Below, one piece after another: positions 52,543 through 61,406 of a stretch of DNA of 64,000 bases; positions within the stretch are counted from its first letter, which is position 1, and each line of letters opens with the position of its first letter. Location of the stretch: contig NZ_FNSQ01000005.1 of NCBI RefSeq assembly GCF_900105205.1, positions 3,410,001-3,474,000 on the forward strand, in the 5' to 3' direction. The notes under the pieces are model-generated. The model was not told the origin of the DNA, searched no databases, and worked only from the letters and a program-made list of their open reading frames with translations. The stretch is from Microbacterium hydrocarbonoxydans. GTDB taxonomy: Bacteria > Actinomycetota > Actinomycetes > Actinomycetales > Microbacteriaceae. The position numbers and the translations under genes were made by a program.

Positions 52543-52614
52543 CCCGTCTGCGCGTATCGATCGATCCGGTGTGAATCCACGCCCCCGCCACGGTCGGGGG
52601 GCGAGAATGGGCGC

Positions 52615-52890
52615 ATGGGACTCTTCCAGCAGCGACCCGAAGAACAAGAGAACGAGTGGGCGCTGCCCTCCGAGCCGATCGAACGCTCCGAGTCGGAGGT
52701 CCTCGACACCGCTCCGGCCATCGATCCGCTGACGATCGGCCTGGGCCTCGGCGCAGGTGCGTCGGTCAGCTCGATCGTCTTCCCGGTCGCTCCCCCTGCA
52801 CCGGATGCCTTCTCGATCGAGAACCGGGAACCCGACGACGAGTCGGGCGACGCGGGCAACGCGTCGGGCACGGACTCCGACGACAACTGA
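52615..52890 (+). CDS. Small acidic protein of unknown function
   Basis: A 91-aa protein: acidic N-terminus (MGLFQQRPEEQENEW), a central apolar stretch (IGLGLGAGASVSSIVFPVAPP) too polar-flanked to call a firm membrane helix, and a disordered acidic tail. I do not recognise a family. Codon use is like its neighbours and it begins 72 bp after the protease operon. Confidence 0.55.
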   Translation: MGLFQQRPEEQENEWALPSEPIERSESEVLDTAPAIDPLTIGLGLGAGASVSSIVFPVAPPAPDAFSIENREPDDESGDAGNASGTDSDDN

Positions 52891-52923
52891 CGCCTGGCTG
52901 CCGTCGGGCTGTGCGTCGGGCTG

Positions 52924-53084
52924 GTGGCGAACGCCCGTCCTCGTGGCGAACGCCCGTCCTTGTGGCGAACTCCCTCATCGGGACCACGAACCGCACGCAC
53001 GCCGCCGGGACGACGAACCGCACGCACGCCATCGGGACGACGAATCACACGCACGCCGCCGGGACGACGAACCGCACCTGGCCC
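52924..53084. repeat. Two minisatellites, 19-bp and 27-bp units
   Basis: GTGGCGAACGCCCGTCCTC stands at 52924 and 52943 with a partial copy at 52962. From 52977 four 27-bp units of CGGGACGACGAACCGCACGC type follow, alternately prefixed ATC and GCC. They fill most of the 261-bp gap before the RNase H gene. Confidence 0.8.
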
Positions 53085-53151
53085 ATAACGCGCGTCTGCT
53101 CTGACGCGCCCCGCGCACGGCGGTGTCGGCCCGCGCGGCTACGGTGGAGGC

Positions 53152-54012
53152 ATGACGATCACCGCCGCCGCAGACGGCTCCGCCCTGGGCAACCCCGGCC
53201 CGAACGGCTGGGCCTGGTACATCGACGACGCGAACTGGGCGGCCGGCGGCTCCCCGCACGGAACGAACAACCAGGGTGAGCTCCGCGCCGTGCTCGAGCT
53301 GCTGCGGGCGACGGCGGGCATCTCCGAGAAGCTGCTGATCGAGTGCGACAGTCGCTACGTGATCGACTCGGTGACGAAATGGATGCCGGGCTGGAAGCGC
53401 AAGGGCTGGCGCAAATCCGACGGCGGCCCGGTGCTCAACCGCGACCTGCTCGAGGGCATCGACGAGGCGATCCGAGGCCGTGATGTCGAGTTCTCGTGGG
53501 TCAAGGGCCACGCGGGGCACCCCCTCAATGAGGCGGCCGACGAGCGCGCGAACGCGGCGGCGAAGGCGTATCAGCAGAAGCAGGAGCCGCGCCGCGGTCC
53601 CGGCTTCACGATGGCCACGGATGCCGGGGCGGCCGCGGCCGCATCCGCTCCGATCGCCGCGGCCGCCGGTCGCGCCGGTGAAACTCCGGCATCCGACGAC
53701 ACCGCAGACCACACCGCGTCCGCAGACCACGCCACGTCCGCAGACCACGCCACGTCCGCAGACCACACCGCCACCGACGATCACGCCGCCTGGGCCGAGG
53801 CTGTCGAGGCCGACGCCGCCCACGCCGGCTCGTCCCTCGCCGAGCCGCTCTGGGCCGAGGCCTCCGACCTGTTCGAGGGCCTCGACGATGAGCCGACCGC
53901 GACCCCGATCGAGCTGCGCATCATGCTGACCGGCGATGAGCACGCTCGCCTCGCCGACCGCGCCGACGCCCAGGGCATCCCACTCGAGGAAGCGCTCCGC
54001 CGCCTCATCTGA
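53152..54012 (+). CDS. Ribonuclease HI with long C-terminal extension
   Basis: A 286-aa protein. Residues 1-142 are RNase HI with the DEDD set: Asp in AAADGSALGNPGPNG, Glu in NNQGELRAVLELL, Asp in IECDSRYVID and Asp in NEAADERA. It cleaves RNA in RNA-DNA hybrids. Residues about 150-235 are Ala/Asp/Thr-rich with a repeated SADHATSADHA pattern, and the last 40 (IELRIMLTGDEHARLADRADAQGIPLEEALRRLI in pieces) resemble a ribbon-helix-helix or dimerisation helix. The tail is unusual for RnhA. Confidence 0.88.
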   Translation: MTITAAADGSALGNPGPNGWAWYIDDANWAAGGSPHGTNNQGELRAVLELLRATAGISEKLLIECDSRYVIDSVTKWMPGWKRKGWRKSDGGPVLNRDLLEGIDEAIRGRDVEFSWVKGHAGHPLNEAADERANAAAKAYQQKQEPRRGPGFTMATDAGAAAAASAPIAAAAGRAGETPASDDTADHTASADHATSADHATSADHTATDDHAAWAEAVEADAAHAGSSLAEPLWAEASDLFEGLDDEPTATPIELRIMLTGDEHARLADRADAQGIPLEEALRRLI

Positions 54013-54057
54013 CCCGAGCGACGCCATCTGGCCCGGAAGCACCCTCGAGCGACCGGG

Positions 54058-55245
54058 TCACTCCACTCGCTCCGGCCGCACGCCGAGGCCGACGAAGCGT
54101 CCGGTCACGCGGGCGAGCGCCGCATGGTCGCGGAGCATCCGCAGCGGCAACGGCACCGGAGCCCCCGGTTCGGTCGTCGACAGCAGCGGCCCCTGCAGCC
54201 CGCGCTGCACGGCCTGTGTCACCCGCACCGGCCAGGCGCGCCGCCGCTCCACCCGCCGCAGATCACGAGGGCGGGGCGCGCGCCTGCCGAGGATCGGGCC
54301 CAGGATCCGCGCGGTCGCCACTGCATCCTGAATGGCCAGGTTGATCCCGACGCCGCCCGCCGGCGACATCGCATGAGCTGAGTCGCCGATGCAGAGCATC
54401 CCGTCCGTGTACCACCGGCGCAGTCGCTCCAGCCGCACGCGCAGGAGGTGCACGTCGTCGACCTCCAGTCCGGTCGCGGCCTCTCCCAGCCGAGGGGAGA
54501 TCGATCGGATGCGCTCCTTCATCCGGGCGACGTCGTCATCGGACCCCGTCCACGATCCGGCCGGGATGACGTGCGCGATCTGGAAGAAATCCCCGCGGTC
54601 GATGGTGATGATCATCCCCGCCCCGGCCTGCACGAAGGGATAGGTCTCGGAGGCGGCCTTCGGCAGTCGGAACCAGAGCACGTCCATGGCTGCGGCGACA
54701 CCGACGGGCATGAGCCCCGCAGACGCGCCGAGCACGGAGTCGCGACCCGAGGCATCGATCACGAGCGCAGCTCGGATCTCGACCACACCCTCGGGACCGG
54801 ATCCGGTGACTCCGGCGATCCGGCGATCCTGGTCGCGAACGACCTCGTCGATCCGCGTCGAGCGGAGCAGATGGAACCCCGGATACCGCGCCGCGGCTGC
54901 CGCGAGCAGGTCGAGGAAGTCCCACTGCGGCATGAACGACATCACCCGGCGAGCGGTGGGCAAGCGGGAGAAGTCCGCGAGCGTGAGTTCCGCGCCGTGC
55001 CAGCTGAGCGTCACCCTGCTCATGTCGGAGTGGGGCGTGGCGAGGAACTCGTCGAGCAGCCCCAGCTCGGCGAGCAGTTGCTGGGTCGACGGATGGATCG
55101 TGTCGCCGCGGAAGTCGCGGAGGAAGTCGGCGTGCTTCTCGACCACCGTGACGTCGTGCCCCTGCCGGGCGAGCAGCAGACCGAGCATGAGGCCGGCGGG
55201 GCCGCCGCCGACGATGACGCAGGTGGTGTCGATTCGATTGTCCAT
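54058..55245 (-). CDS. FAD-dependent monooxygenase (PHBH-family)
   Basis: A 395-aa class A flavoprotein monooxygenase: GGGPAGLMLGLLLARQGHDVTVVEKHAD (pieces; dinucleotide fold), LVIDASGRDS and GDSAHAMSPAGGVGINLAIQDA (ribityl-binding GD motif). It likely hydroxylates an aromatic or polyketide-like compound, or inactivates a drug as TetX/Rox enzymes do. It is divergent from a TetR gene by 17 bp, so it is probably induced by its substrate. Confidence 0.88.
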   Translation of the reverse strand: MDNRIDTTCVIVGGGPAGLMLGLLLARQGHDVTVVEKHADFLRDFRGDTIHPSTQQLLAELGLLDEFLATPHSDMSRVTLSWHGAELTLADFSRLPTARRVMSFMPQWDFLDLLAAAAARYPGFHLLRSTRIDEVVRDQDRRIAGVTGSGPEGVVEIRAALVIDASGRDSVLGASAGLMPVGVAAAMDVLWFRLPKAASETYPFVQAGAGMIITIDRGDFFQIAHVIPAGSWTGSDDDVARMKERIRSISPRLGEAATGLEVDDVHLLRVRLERLRRWYTDGMLCIGDSAHAMSPAGGVGINLAIQDAVATARILGPILGRRAPRPRDLRRVERRRAWPVRVTQAVQRGLQGPLLSTTEPGAPVPLPLRMLRDHAALARVTGRFVGLGVRPERVE

Positions 55246-55262
55246 GGGTAGAGCATCCGCCT

Positions 55263-55841
55263 GTGGAGTGCGACGATACGACAGTGGTCAATAAACGATC
55301 GGGGCGTCCGCGCGGCGATTCGACAGCGCGACAGAGGCTCCTGGCCGCCGCGCAGACGCATGCGGAACAGGGTGATCTCGCCGCGCTCTCATCGCGGGCG
55401 CTGGCTGCGGAGGTCGGCGTCAGCCACACACTGGTCAATTATCATTTCGGCTCCCGCGAAGCCTTGGTGGCGGCCACGATCGCGCTGCACGCGGCGCCGC
55501 ACGACGTGATCGCGCTGTCGCGCGACGATCGGGGGCGCATCGATGTCGACCGGCTCGCGCACGGCATCCTCGCGGTATGGGAGCATCCCGAACACGGCGA
55601 CCGACTTGCAGCCCTCGCCCGGCGGCTCGCGTCGGCGTCCGCGGAGGCGTCCACGATCGGCGACTATATCGAGACCTCGGTCTACGAACCGCTGGTCGAC
55701 GATCTCGGCCGCGCGCACGCCCGACGGATGGCCACCGCCATCATCGGGTTCGTGTTCGGCCGGTACGTCATCGCACTGCCGATCTTCGCCCGCCTCTCAC
55801 GGGAGGAGGCCGGTCGGCTGCTCGCCTCGATGCTGCGCTGA
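55263..55841 (+). CDS. TetR-family regulator of the monooxygenase gene
   Basis: A 192-aa TetR-type protein. The helix-turn-helix reads LAALSSRALAAEVGVSHTLVNYHFGSREALVAATI (pieces). The C-terminal domain is helical and apolar (RMATAIIGFVFGRYVIAL). The start is unclear: GTG 55263 or GTG 55284 (VNKRSGRPRGDS), neither with a good ribosome-binding site, so the mRNA may be leaderless. With only 17 bp between genes, the operator must overlap both starts. Confidence 0.85.
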   Translation: MECDDTTVVNKRSGRPRGDSTARQRLLAAAQTHAEQGDLAALSSRALAAEVGVSHTLVNYHFGSREALVAATIALHAAPHDVIALSRDDRGRIDVDRLAHGILAVWEHPEHGDRLAALARRLASASAEASTIGDYIETSVYEPLVDDLGRAHARRMATAIIGFVFGRYVIALPIFARLSREEAGRLLASMLR

Positions 55842-55862
55842 GTAGCCGCGTACACTCGCACC

Positions 55863-56273
55863 ATGTCGACCGTCCCCCGCACCATCGGCCGGATCTTCCT
55901 CGGATCCGCCCTCGTCTTCGCCGGCGTCTCGCACCTGACATTCGCCCGCGAAGAGTTCCAGGCACAGGTGCCGGACTTCGTCCCCCTCGACCCGGATGTC
56001 ACCGTGCTCGCGTCTGGCGTCGTCGAGATCGGCCTCGGCGCCGCGCTGCTGGTCGCCCGCAAGCGCCGCGGACTCGTCGGCATCATCGCCGCCCTGTTCT
56101 TCGTCGCGGTCTTCCCCGGCAACATCGCGCAGTGGGTCGAGCACCGTGACGCCTTCGGCCTCGACACGGACATGAAGCGCTTCGTCCGGCTGTTCTTCCA
56201 GCCGGTGCTCATCGCCCTGGCGCTCTGGTCGACGCGTTCTCCGCGCCGCCAGCCGGGCGCTGCCGACTCGTGA
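55863..56273 (+). CDS. DoxX-like small membrane protein
   Basis: A 136-aa protein with four likely helices (RIFLGSALVFAGVSHLTF, VTVLASGVVEIGLGAALLVA, LVGIIAALFFVAVFPGNIAQW, LFFQPVLIALALWS). The GxSHL and NIAQ features fit the DoxX-like family. Relatives are membrane proteins of redox or unknown roles. It follows the tetR gene by 21 bp and may be cotranscribed with it. Confidence 0.8.
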   Translation: MSTVPRTIGRIFLGSALVFAGVSHLTFAREEFQAQVPDFVPLDPDVTVLASGVVEIGLGAALLVARKRRGLVGIIAALFFVAVFPGNIAQWVEHRDAFGLDTDMKRFVRLFFQPVLIALALWSTRSPRRQPGAADS

Positions 56274-56285
56274 CAGGGGGCGCTC

Positions 56286-56371
56286 GTTCACGACTCAGCA
56301 TGAACGCGCGCAAGACAGCAGAAGAGGAGGCGGTTCTCGCGAGAACCGCCTCCTCATGCTGAGTTGTGAAC
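56286..56371. repeat. Inverted-end element, family 1, copy e (86 bp), with inner perfect palindrome
   Basis: Ends GTTCACGACTCAGCATG and CATGCTGAGTTGTGAAC pair. Inside, a 32-bp perfect palindrome (arm GAGGAGGCGGTTCTCG) abuts the right arm. It fills the gap between two convergent genes exactly, a strong case for a two-way terminator. Confidence 0.85.
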
Positions 56372-56372
56372 G

Positions 56373-57350
56373 TCAGACCGCGAGCAGTTCCCGCTCGAGG
56401 CGTGCATACGAGGTCTCCATGCCGTCGGCCATGCCGGTGGCGAGGATCATGTCGCGCGTCTCCTTGTCGGGATACTCGATGTGGAGGGTGATGAGCGTCG
56501 CCCCGTCCTCCTCGTAGAGGTTCAGATCGTTGAGCGTCTCGACCGGCATCCCGATCATCCGCTCGGTCTGCACCGACCGGCGGGGTGCGTCGATCAGCAG
56601 CGCCTCCCCTTCGAAGCCGAACGGCTGCCCCTCGGTCTCGCCCACTGGCGCCCAGGAGGTGCGGTAGGTCTGCCCCACCTCGGTCGCGACGACGCACTCC
56701 GTCATCTCCCAGCCGTCGGGTCCGAGCAGCCACTGCTTCATCAGCTCCGGGTCGTTGTGCGCCCGCCAGACCAGTTCGCGCGGTCCCTCGACCAGACGCG
56801 TGATGCGCACATGGGTGTCGTCGAGCAGTTCGACCCTGGTGCCCTTGCCCTGCGCGTAGTCGCGCAGGTCCTGCAGCACGGCATCGAGCTGGCTCATCGC
56901 GAGCTTCAGGCCCTCGATCTGGCCCATCGACACGACCTGCTCGATCGCCTCGACCGAGTCGAAGTGGCTGGTGGTGACCATGCGGGTGCCGCCGGCGGTC
57001 GACTCGAAGGCGAACGACATCCGCTGCGCGGGGAAGCCCTCGAGCGGCGCACCGTTCTCGTCGACGAATGAGTCGAGCACTTCGAAGGCGTGCGGTGCGT
57101 CGATGGAGAGGAACTCCCACGACCCCGACGACCGCTCACCTCGAGGTCCGTTCATCGTGTAGACCGCGCGGCCTCCGACGGTGTGGTCCCAGGCGGTGAA
57201 GGTCGCCGGCCATCCGGGAGGGCCCCAGAACCGCTCGAGCTGACGCGGATCGCTGTAAGCGGCCCAGACGCGCTCGATCGGCGCCGCGAAATCAGCGACG
57301 ACCGTCATGGTGAGGTTGTCGGCATCGGTGGTGACATCCGTGACGGGCAT
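56373..57350 (-). CDS. Tandem AHSA1/SRPBCC-domain protein
   Basis: A 325-aa protein with two AHSA1-type START-like domains: one at about 14-155 (DFAAPIERVWAAYSDPRQLERFWGPPGWP, pieces) and one at about 170-322 (LVEGPRELVWRAHNDPELMKQWLLGPDGW, pieces). Such proteins bind hydrophobic ligands or aid chaperones, and are usually paired with an ArsR regulator as here. AAGGAG stands 6 nt before ATG 57350. An alternative start 10 codons upstream would overlap the regulator gene. Confidence 0.88.
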   Translation of the reverse strand: MPVTDVTTDADNLTMTVVADFAAPIERVWAAYSDPRQLERFWGPPGWPATFTAWDHTVGGRAVYTMNGPRGERSSGSWEFLSIDAPHAFEVLDSFVDENGAPLEGFPAQRMSFAFESTAGGTRMVTTSHFDSVEAIEQVVSMGQIEGLKLAMSQLDAVLQDLRDYAQGKGTRVELLDDTHVRITRLVEGPRELVWRAHNDPELMKQWLLGPDGWEMTECVVATEVGQTYRTSWAPVGETEGQPFGFEGEALLIDAPRRSVQTERMIGMPVETLNDLNLYEEDGATLITLHIEYPDKETRDMILATGMADGMETSYARLERELLAV

Positions 57351-57351
57351 G

Positions 57352-57747
57352 TCAGTCTCCTTCTTCGGTTCGTGAATCATCGGTGGTGTCGGGGGTATCG
57401 GTACGACGAGTCGGCGTCTCGGCCAGCAGGTCGTCGAGTCGGGCGATGCGCGACCGCCACAGCTCTTCGTATCGGGCGAGAAGCGCCCTGGCGCGGGCGA
57501 TCATCTCGGGGTTCGCGCGGACGAGCCGCTCGCGTCCCTCGGCGCGCTTGACGATGAGGCTCGCGGCCTCGAGCACGGCGACGTGCTTCTGCACCGCAGC
57601 GAACGACATCTCGTATTCGGAGGCGAGGGTCGAGACGGACTGCTCCCGCTCGATCGTCCGGCGCAGGATGTCGCGCCGGGTCGACGTCGCCAATGCGTGG
57701 AACACACGGTCGACCTCCGCTTCGCTCAGTTCTCGTTGTGCAACCAT
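57352..57747 (-). CDS. ArsR-family winged-helix regulator
   Basis: A 131-aa regulator with HALATSTRRDILRRTIEREQSVSTLASEYEMSFAAVQKHVAVLEAASLI (pieces), the ArsR fold without metal-binding Cys pair. The acidic tail is disordered. The tandem-SRPBCC gene begins one base beyond its stop, so both form an operon. The ligand is unknown. Confidence 0.92.
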   Translation of the reverse strand: MVAQRELSEAEVDRVFHALATSTRRDILRRTIEREQSVSTLASEYEMSFAAVQKHVAVLEAASLIVKRAEGRERLVRANPEMIARARALLARYEELWRSRIARLDDLLAETPTRRTDTPDTTDDSRTEEGD

Positions 57748-57810
57748 TTGGTTGTACGTTACGCGCGAGCGAGGCGGAGGTCAAGGGGTGGTTGTGAGTT
57801 ACGTCTTTAG

Positions 57811-57859
57811 ATCGGACTAACCGCTTTACATCGGATTACCCGCCGCTCGATCGGACTTA
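57811..57859. promoter_or_regulatory. Three ATCGGAYTW repeats upstream of the arsR-type gene
   Basis: ATCGGACTA at 57811, ATCGGATTA at 57830 and ATCGGACTT at 57850 are direct repeats 19-20 bp apart in an otherwise gene-free 519-bp stretch (57748-58266). They may be an operator of the ArsR-type protein or remains of a repeat. The rest of this stretch holds only the family 3 element described next. Confidence 0.4.
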
Positions 57860-58086
57860 GTCCGGGCTAAAGCAAGTGTCGGGAGATTGACAGCGGTGTG
57901 CGGCGCTGATCCTGCGGGCAAGCCACAACGCGTGACGAACCTGACGCTCCGCCCTCGGGATGGCAATGCAGCCAGCTGAGGTCACGCAGACGAGTCAGAT
58001 CTTCAGACTGGCCCATGAGCGACGACGGTTTGACGAGTGAACCTCTAGACCTCGATTACGGGTGCTTTCTTGCTGACAGAGCCTGC

Positions 58087-58215
58087 GCCGAAACCCACAC
58101 ATCACCTGTTTCGGTGCCCTACGGTTTCGGCAGGGGGTTACGGCGGAGCGAGGCACGGCGTGTCGCGCTTCCCACCAGCACCGAGGATCCCCGGCCGCAA
58201 ACGATCGTTTTCGGC
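58087..58215. repeat. Inverted-end element, family 3, copy a
   Basis: It starts GCCGAAAC and ends CGCAAACGATCGTTTTCGGC, with an extra TTTCGGCAGG in the middle. It is 129 bp, longer than the other copies. It precedes the end of the merR-type gene. Confidence 0.6.
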
Positions 58216-58266
58216 AGACCGATCGACTATGGGCCGAGGCCTCCAACGCGGTGCATCCGTCTCTCT

Positions 58267-58650
58267 TTAGAGCTGACCGAGCAGTTGCACGAACTCGTCG
58301 GCCATGGCGAGCTGCTCCGTGAGTTTCTGGCGACGCTGGTCGGCGCCGTCGCGGATGTCATCGATCCGGGCGCGCAACGCCACGTCGCTCGGGTCGACGG
58401 TGAGGGCGTCGACGACGTCGAGGAGTTCGCGCATCTCGTCGAGGGTGTATCCCAACGGTTTCATTCTGCGGATGATGAGGATGCGATCGACATCTTTCTC
58501 GGTGTAAAGCCGGAACCCGCCCTCCGTGCGCGCGGACGGCTGCACGAGCCCCACGTCGTCCCAGTGTCGAAGCGAGCGGAACGAGAGCGCCGTGCGCTCG
58601 GCCACTTCGCCGATCCGCATCGTCTCGACGGTCCTGTGTTCGTCTTCCAC
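58267..58650 (-). CDS. MerR-family regulator next to SulP transporter
   Basis: A 127-aa MerR-type protein: RIGEVAERTALSFRSLRHWDDVGLVQPSAR (pieces; helix-turn-helix and wing with R-H-W-D), then a helical dimerisation region (MKPLGYTLDEMRELLDVVDAL). No metal-binding Cys are seen, so a non-metal ligand is likely. GTG 58650 with GGGGA upstream is preferred; GTG 58671 and ATG 58620 are possible. It is divergent from the sulP gene and probably regulates it. Confidence 0.85.
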   Translation of the reverse strand: MEDEHRTVETMRIGEVAERTALSFRSLRHWDDVGLVQPSARTEGGFRLYTEKDVDRILIIRRMKPLGYTLDEMRELLDVVDALTVDPSDVALRARIDDIRDGADQRRQKLTEQLAMADEFVQLLGQL

Positions 58651-58812
58651 TGATTTCCCCACAACACTCACGTTACGTTAGAGTCTAGATCGGCGCGGCT
58701 CTCGCGCCCGCTCCCCTTATCTTTCCGTGTCGGCCTGACCGACGCCTGCGCACCGCTGCGCTCCCATTCGTTTCCCGCGCTCTCACGAGAGAGCCCAGCA
58801 CCCGGAGGGCAC

Positions 58813-60330
58813 ATGACTGCCGTCACCCCCACCCGCGACTCCGCGTCGCGTTACCGCATCGAACCCACCGTCATGCAGGCGCTGCGCAGCCCGCGCCTTT
58901 TGACCCGTGAAGTCCTCGCGGGCCTCGTCGTCGCCCTTGCCCTGATCCCGGAGGCGATCGCGTTCTCGATCATCGCGGGCGTCGACCCCCGAGTCGGCCT
59001 GTTCTCGTCCTTCATCATGGCCGTCGCGATCGCGTTCCTCGGCGGACGCCCTGCCATGATCACCGCGGCCACCGGAGCAATCGCGCTCGTCATCGCGCCC
59101 GTCGCTCGTGAGTACGGCATGGACTACTTCATCGCCACGGTCCTGCTCGGTGGACTCATCCAGATCGTCCTCGCGTTGCTCGGGGTCGCCAAGCTGATGC
59201 GGTTCATCCCGCGCTCGGTGATGGTCGGGTTCGTGAACGCTCTGGCGATCTTGATCTTCACTTCGCAGTTTCCGCAGCTCATCGGCGTTCCCTGGCTGGT
59301 CTACCCGCTCGTCGCGGTCGGCCTGCTGGTGATGTATCTCATGCCGCGGATCACGAAGGTGATCCCGGCGCCACTCGTCGCGATCGTGCTGCTCACCGCG
59401 GCAGTCGTGGTCTTCGCGTGGAACGTGCCGAACGTGGGCGATCAGGGAGAACTTCCCGAGAGCTTGCCGGCGCTGTTCATTCCGAATGTGCCGCTCACCT
59501 TCGAGACGCTGCAGATCATCGCTCCCTACGCGCTGGCTATGGCCGTGGTCGGCCTGCTCGAGTCGCTCATGACCGCGAAGCTCGTTGACGACATCACCGA
59601 CACCCACTCCCGCAAGACCCGCGAGGCACTTGGACAGGGCGCCGCGAACGTTCTCTCCGGCGCGTTCGGCGGCATGGGTGGCTGCGCGATGATCGGCCAG
59701 ACCATGATCAACGTCAAAGCCTCCGGCGCACGCACCCGGATCTCGACCTTCCTCGCCGGCGTCTTCCTGCTGGTCCTCGTGCTCGCGCTCGGCGACGTGG
59801 TGGCGATCATTCCCATGGCAGCGCTCGTCGCCGTCATGATCCTCGTCTCGATTGCGACTTTCGACTGGCACAGCATCCGCCTGAGCACGCTCAAGCGCAT
59901 GCCGAAGAGCGAGACCGCCGTCATGCTCATCACCGTCATCGCCACCGTCTGGACCCACAACCTCGCCGTTGGCGTCATCCTCGGAGTCGTGGCCGCGATG
60001 ATCATGTTCGCCCGACGCGTCGCACACTTCGTCAGCGTCACCCGCACCCTCAGTGACGACGGCGACACAGCGCATTACGCCGTCGATGGAGAACTCTTCT
60101 TCGCCTCCAGCAACGACCTCACCACCCAGTTCGAGTACGGCGACGACCCCGACACGGTAGTCATCGACATGAGTCACTCCCACGTCTGGGACGCTTCCAC
60201 CGTGGCCGCCCTCGACGCCATCGTCACCAAGTACGAAAACCACGGGAAGACCGTCACCATCCAAGGCCTGAACGACACCGCAGCAGCGTTCCACGGCCGC
60301 CTCACCGGAAACCTCGGCGCCGGGCACTGA
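58813..60330 (+). CDS. SulP-family anion transporter with STAS domain
   Basis: A 505-aa SLC26/SulP transporter: [34 protein letters not shown] (pieces) is the family signature, about 11-12 helices follow, [24 protein letters not shown] is the conserved helix 8-9 region, and residues about 410-500 are a STAS domain ([20 protein letters not shown]). Sulfate or bicarbonate are likely substrates; the sulfur-related genes downstream favour sulfate. GGAGGGCAC precedes the ATG. A terminator follows. Confidence 0.92.
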   Translation: MTAVTPTRDSASRYRIEPTVMQALRSPRLLTREVLAGLVVALALIPEAIAFSIIAGVDPRVGLFSSFIMAVAIAFLGGRPAMITAATGAIALVIAPVAREYGMDYFIATVLLGGLIQIVLALLGVAKLMRFIPRSVMVGFVNALAILIFTSQFPQLIGVPWLVYPLVAVGLLVMYLMPRITKVIPAPLVAIVLLTAAVVVFAWNVPNVGDQGELPESLPALFIPNVPLTFETLQIIAPYALAMAVVGLLESLMTAKLVDDITDTHSRKTREALGQGAANVLSGAFGGMGGCAMIGQTMINVKASGARTRISTFLAGVFLLVLVLALGDVVAIIPMAALVAVMILVSIATFDWHSIRLSTLKRMPKSETAVMLITVIATVWTHNLAVGVILGVVAAMIMFARRVAHFVSVTRTLSDDGDTAHYAVDGELFFASSNDLTTQFEYGDDPDTVVIDMSHSHVWDASTVAALDAIVTKYENHGKTVTIQGLNDTAAAFHGRLTGNLGAGH

Positions 60331-60347
60331 GTCACGATTCACGCAAG

Positions 60348-60378
60348 AAGAAGGGGCGGCCTCGGGTCGCCCCTTCTT
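60348..60378 (+). terminator. Terminator of the sulP gene
   Basis: AAGAAGGGGCG (60348-60358) and CGCCCCTTCTT (60368-60378) form a perfect 11-bp stem with a 9-nt loop, 17 bases after the stop. Confidence 0.85.
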
Positions 60379-60450
60379 CGTCATCCACCGACGCCGCCGC
60401 TCCTCGACCCTCAAGCTCGGCATCGAGCGCGAGGCTCGGCCCTCCAGCGC

Positions 60451-60546
60451 GCCGAAATAGTCTGCCGAAACCGGCTTCCGGTGCACGTTTGCGGCACCCC
60501 TCGCAGAGCAGAATACGAAATCACGCCGTAAACGATCGTTTTCGGC
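60451..60546. repeat. Inverted-end element, family 3, copy b (96 bp)
   Basis: It starts GCCGAAATAGTCTGCCGAAA and ends GCCGTAAACGATCGTTTTCGGC without its first two bases in the other copies. A short ACTCC/GGAGT palindrome follows at 60548-60562. Confidence 0.75.
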
Positions 60547-60603
60547 ACTCCACAACTACGGAGTATGCCCTTCGTCAGATGAGACCCACCGTAGGCTCAG
60601 AGG

Positions 60604-61185
60604 ATGAGCACGGGTCAGGTGTTGCGCATCCCGTTCGAGTCGAAGGGGTTTGCAGGCGTCGTCACTGTAGACACGGTGACGAGCACGAACATTTCGCAGA
60701 CTGGGCTGAACGCCCTTCTGAACGATGTGCCACACGAACGGCTCATCGGCTACCCGATCATGACGGCAACCGTTGAGCATGCCGGCTCCGGCTACAACGC
60801 TGTGTTCGCCTGGGTTCAGTTCGTGGAGATGACCCCCGCAGATGAATCGCCCTCGACAGCGTTCTTGGACAATATGCCGAGCCTGAACCAGCAGGGTCCT
60901 TTCAGTTCGCTTGGGTTTCTGCCGACGCTGTTTGACGCCCCCGCGAATCCCAACGCGCCAGACCTTCAATGGCGCGCCCATTCATATCTTGTCCGGTTCT
61001 CTGTTTACGAACCGCGAGTGATCACGCCGATTGCAGCGTTCCAATGGGGGTACGACCTATGCGCGGGAAAGCCCAGCGTCGTACATGCGACCCCTCTTCC
61101 CTGGCAAGACATGCTGCGCTGGACGAGCTCGCTGCCTGACTCGTTAGGCGGTTGGGACGTTAACGTAGCTCCCGACGCTGACTAG
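60604..61185 (+). CDS. Hypothetical protein of unknown family
   Basis: A 193-aa soluble protein. There is no signal peptide, membrane helix or recognised motif. The N-terminal half looks beta-rich (VLRIPFESKGFAGVVTVDTV in pieces), the C-terminal half has FQWGYDLCAG and PLPWQDMLRWTSSLP. Codon use is more AT-rich than the window norm, and a family 3 repeat stands on each side, which suggests later acquisition. Confidence 0.6.
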   Translation: MSTGQVLRIPFESKGFAGVVTVDTVTSTNISQTGLNALLNDVPHERLIGYPIMTATVEHAGSGYNAVFAWVQFVEMTPADESPSTAFLDNMPSLNQQGPFSSLGFLPTLFDAPANPNAPDLQWRAHSYLVRFSVYEPRVITPIAAFQWGYDLCAGKPSVVHATPLPWQDMLRWTSSLPDSLGGWDVNVAPDAD

Positions 61186-61222
61186 TGGCGAGCTCCTAGC
61201 GTCGCTGTCACCCGCACGCTCA

Positions 61223-61318
61223 GCCGAAAACCTCTGCCGCTTGGTGGTTACGCCGCGCGTTTTCGGCAGGCCTTCCGTTGCACACGCCAGGATCGCGCCG
61301 TAAACGATCGATTTCGGC
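61223..61318. repeat. Inverted-end element, family 3, copy c (96 bp)
   Basis: It starts GCCGAAAACCTCTGCCG and ends GCCGTAAACGATCGATTTCGGC shortened by its last base in my count. It lies between the two unknown genes. Confidence 0.75.
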
Positions 61319-61406
61319 TGCGATCGCGGCTATTCTCCGGGGGATCCCGTTGAACCACATCTCCGACATTTCTCGAGCTTCGGAGTGAGAGAGTGAGAGC
61401 GTGGAG

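Noticed and set aside
57995..58246. 83-aa ORF on the minus strand in the gap before the MerR gene
   Set aside because: It overlaps a family 3 repeat, has poor codon use for this genome and no ribosome-binding site.
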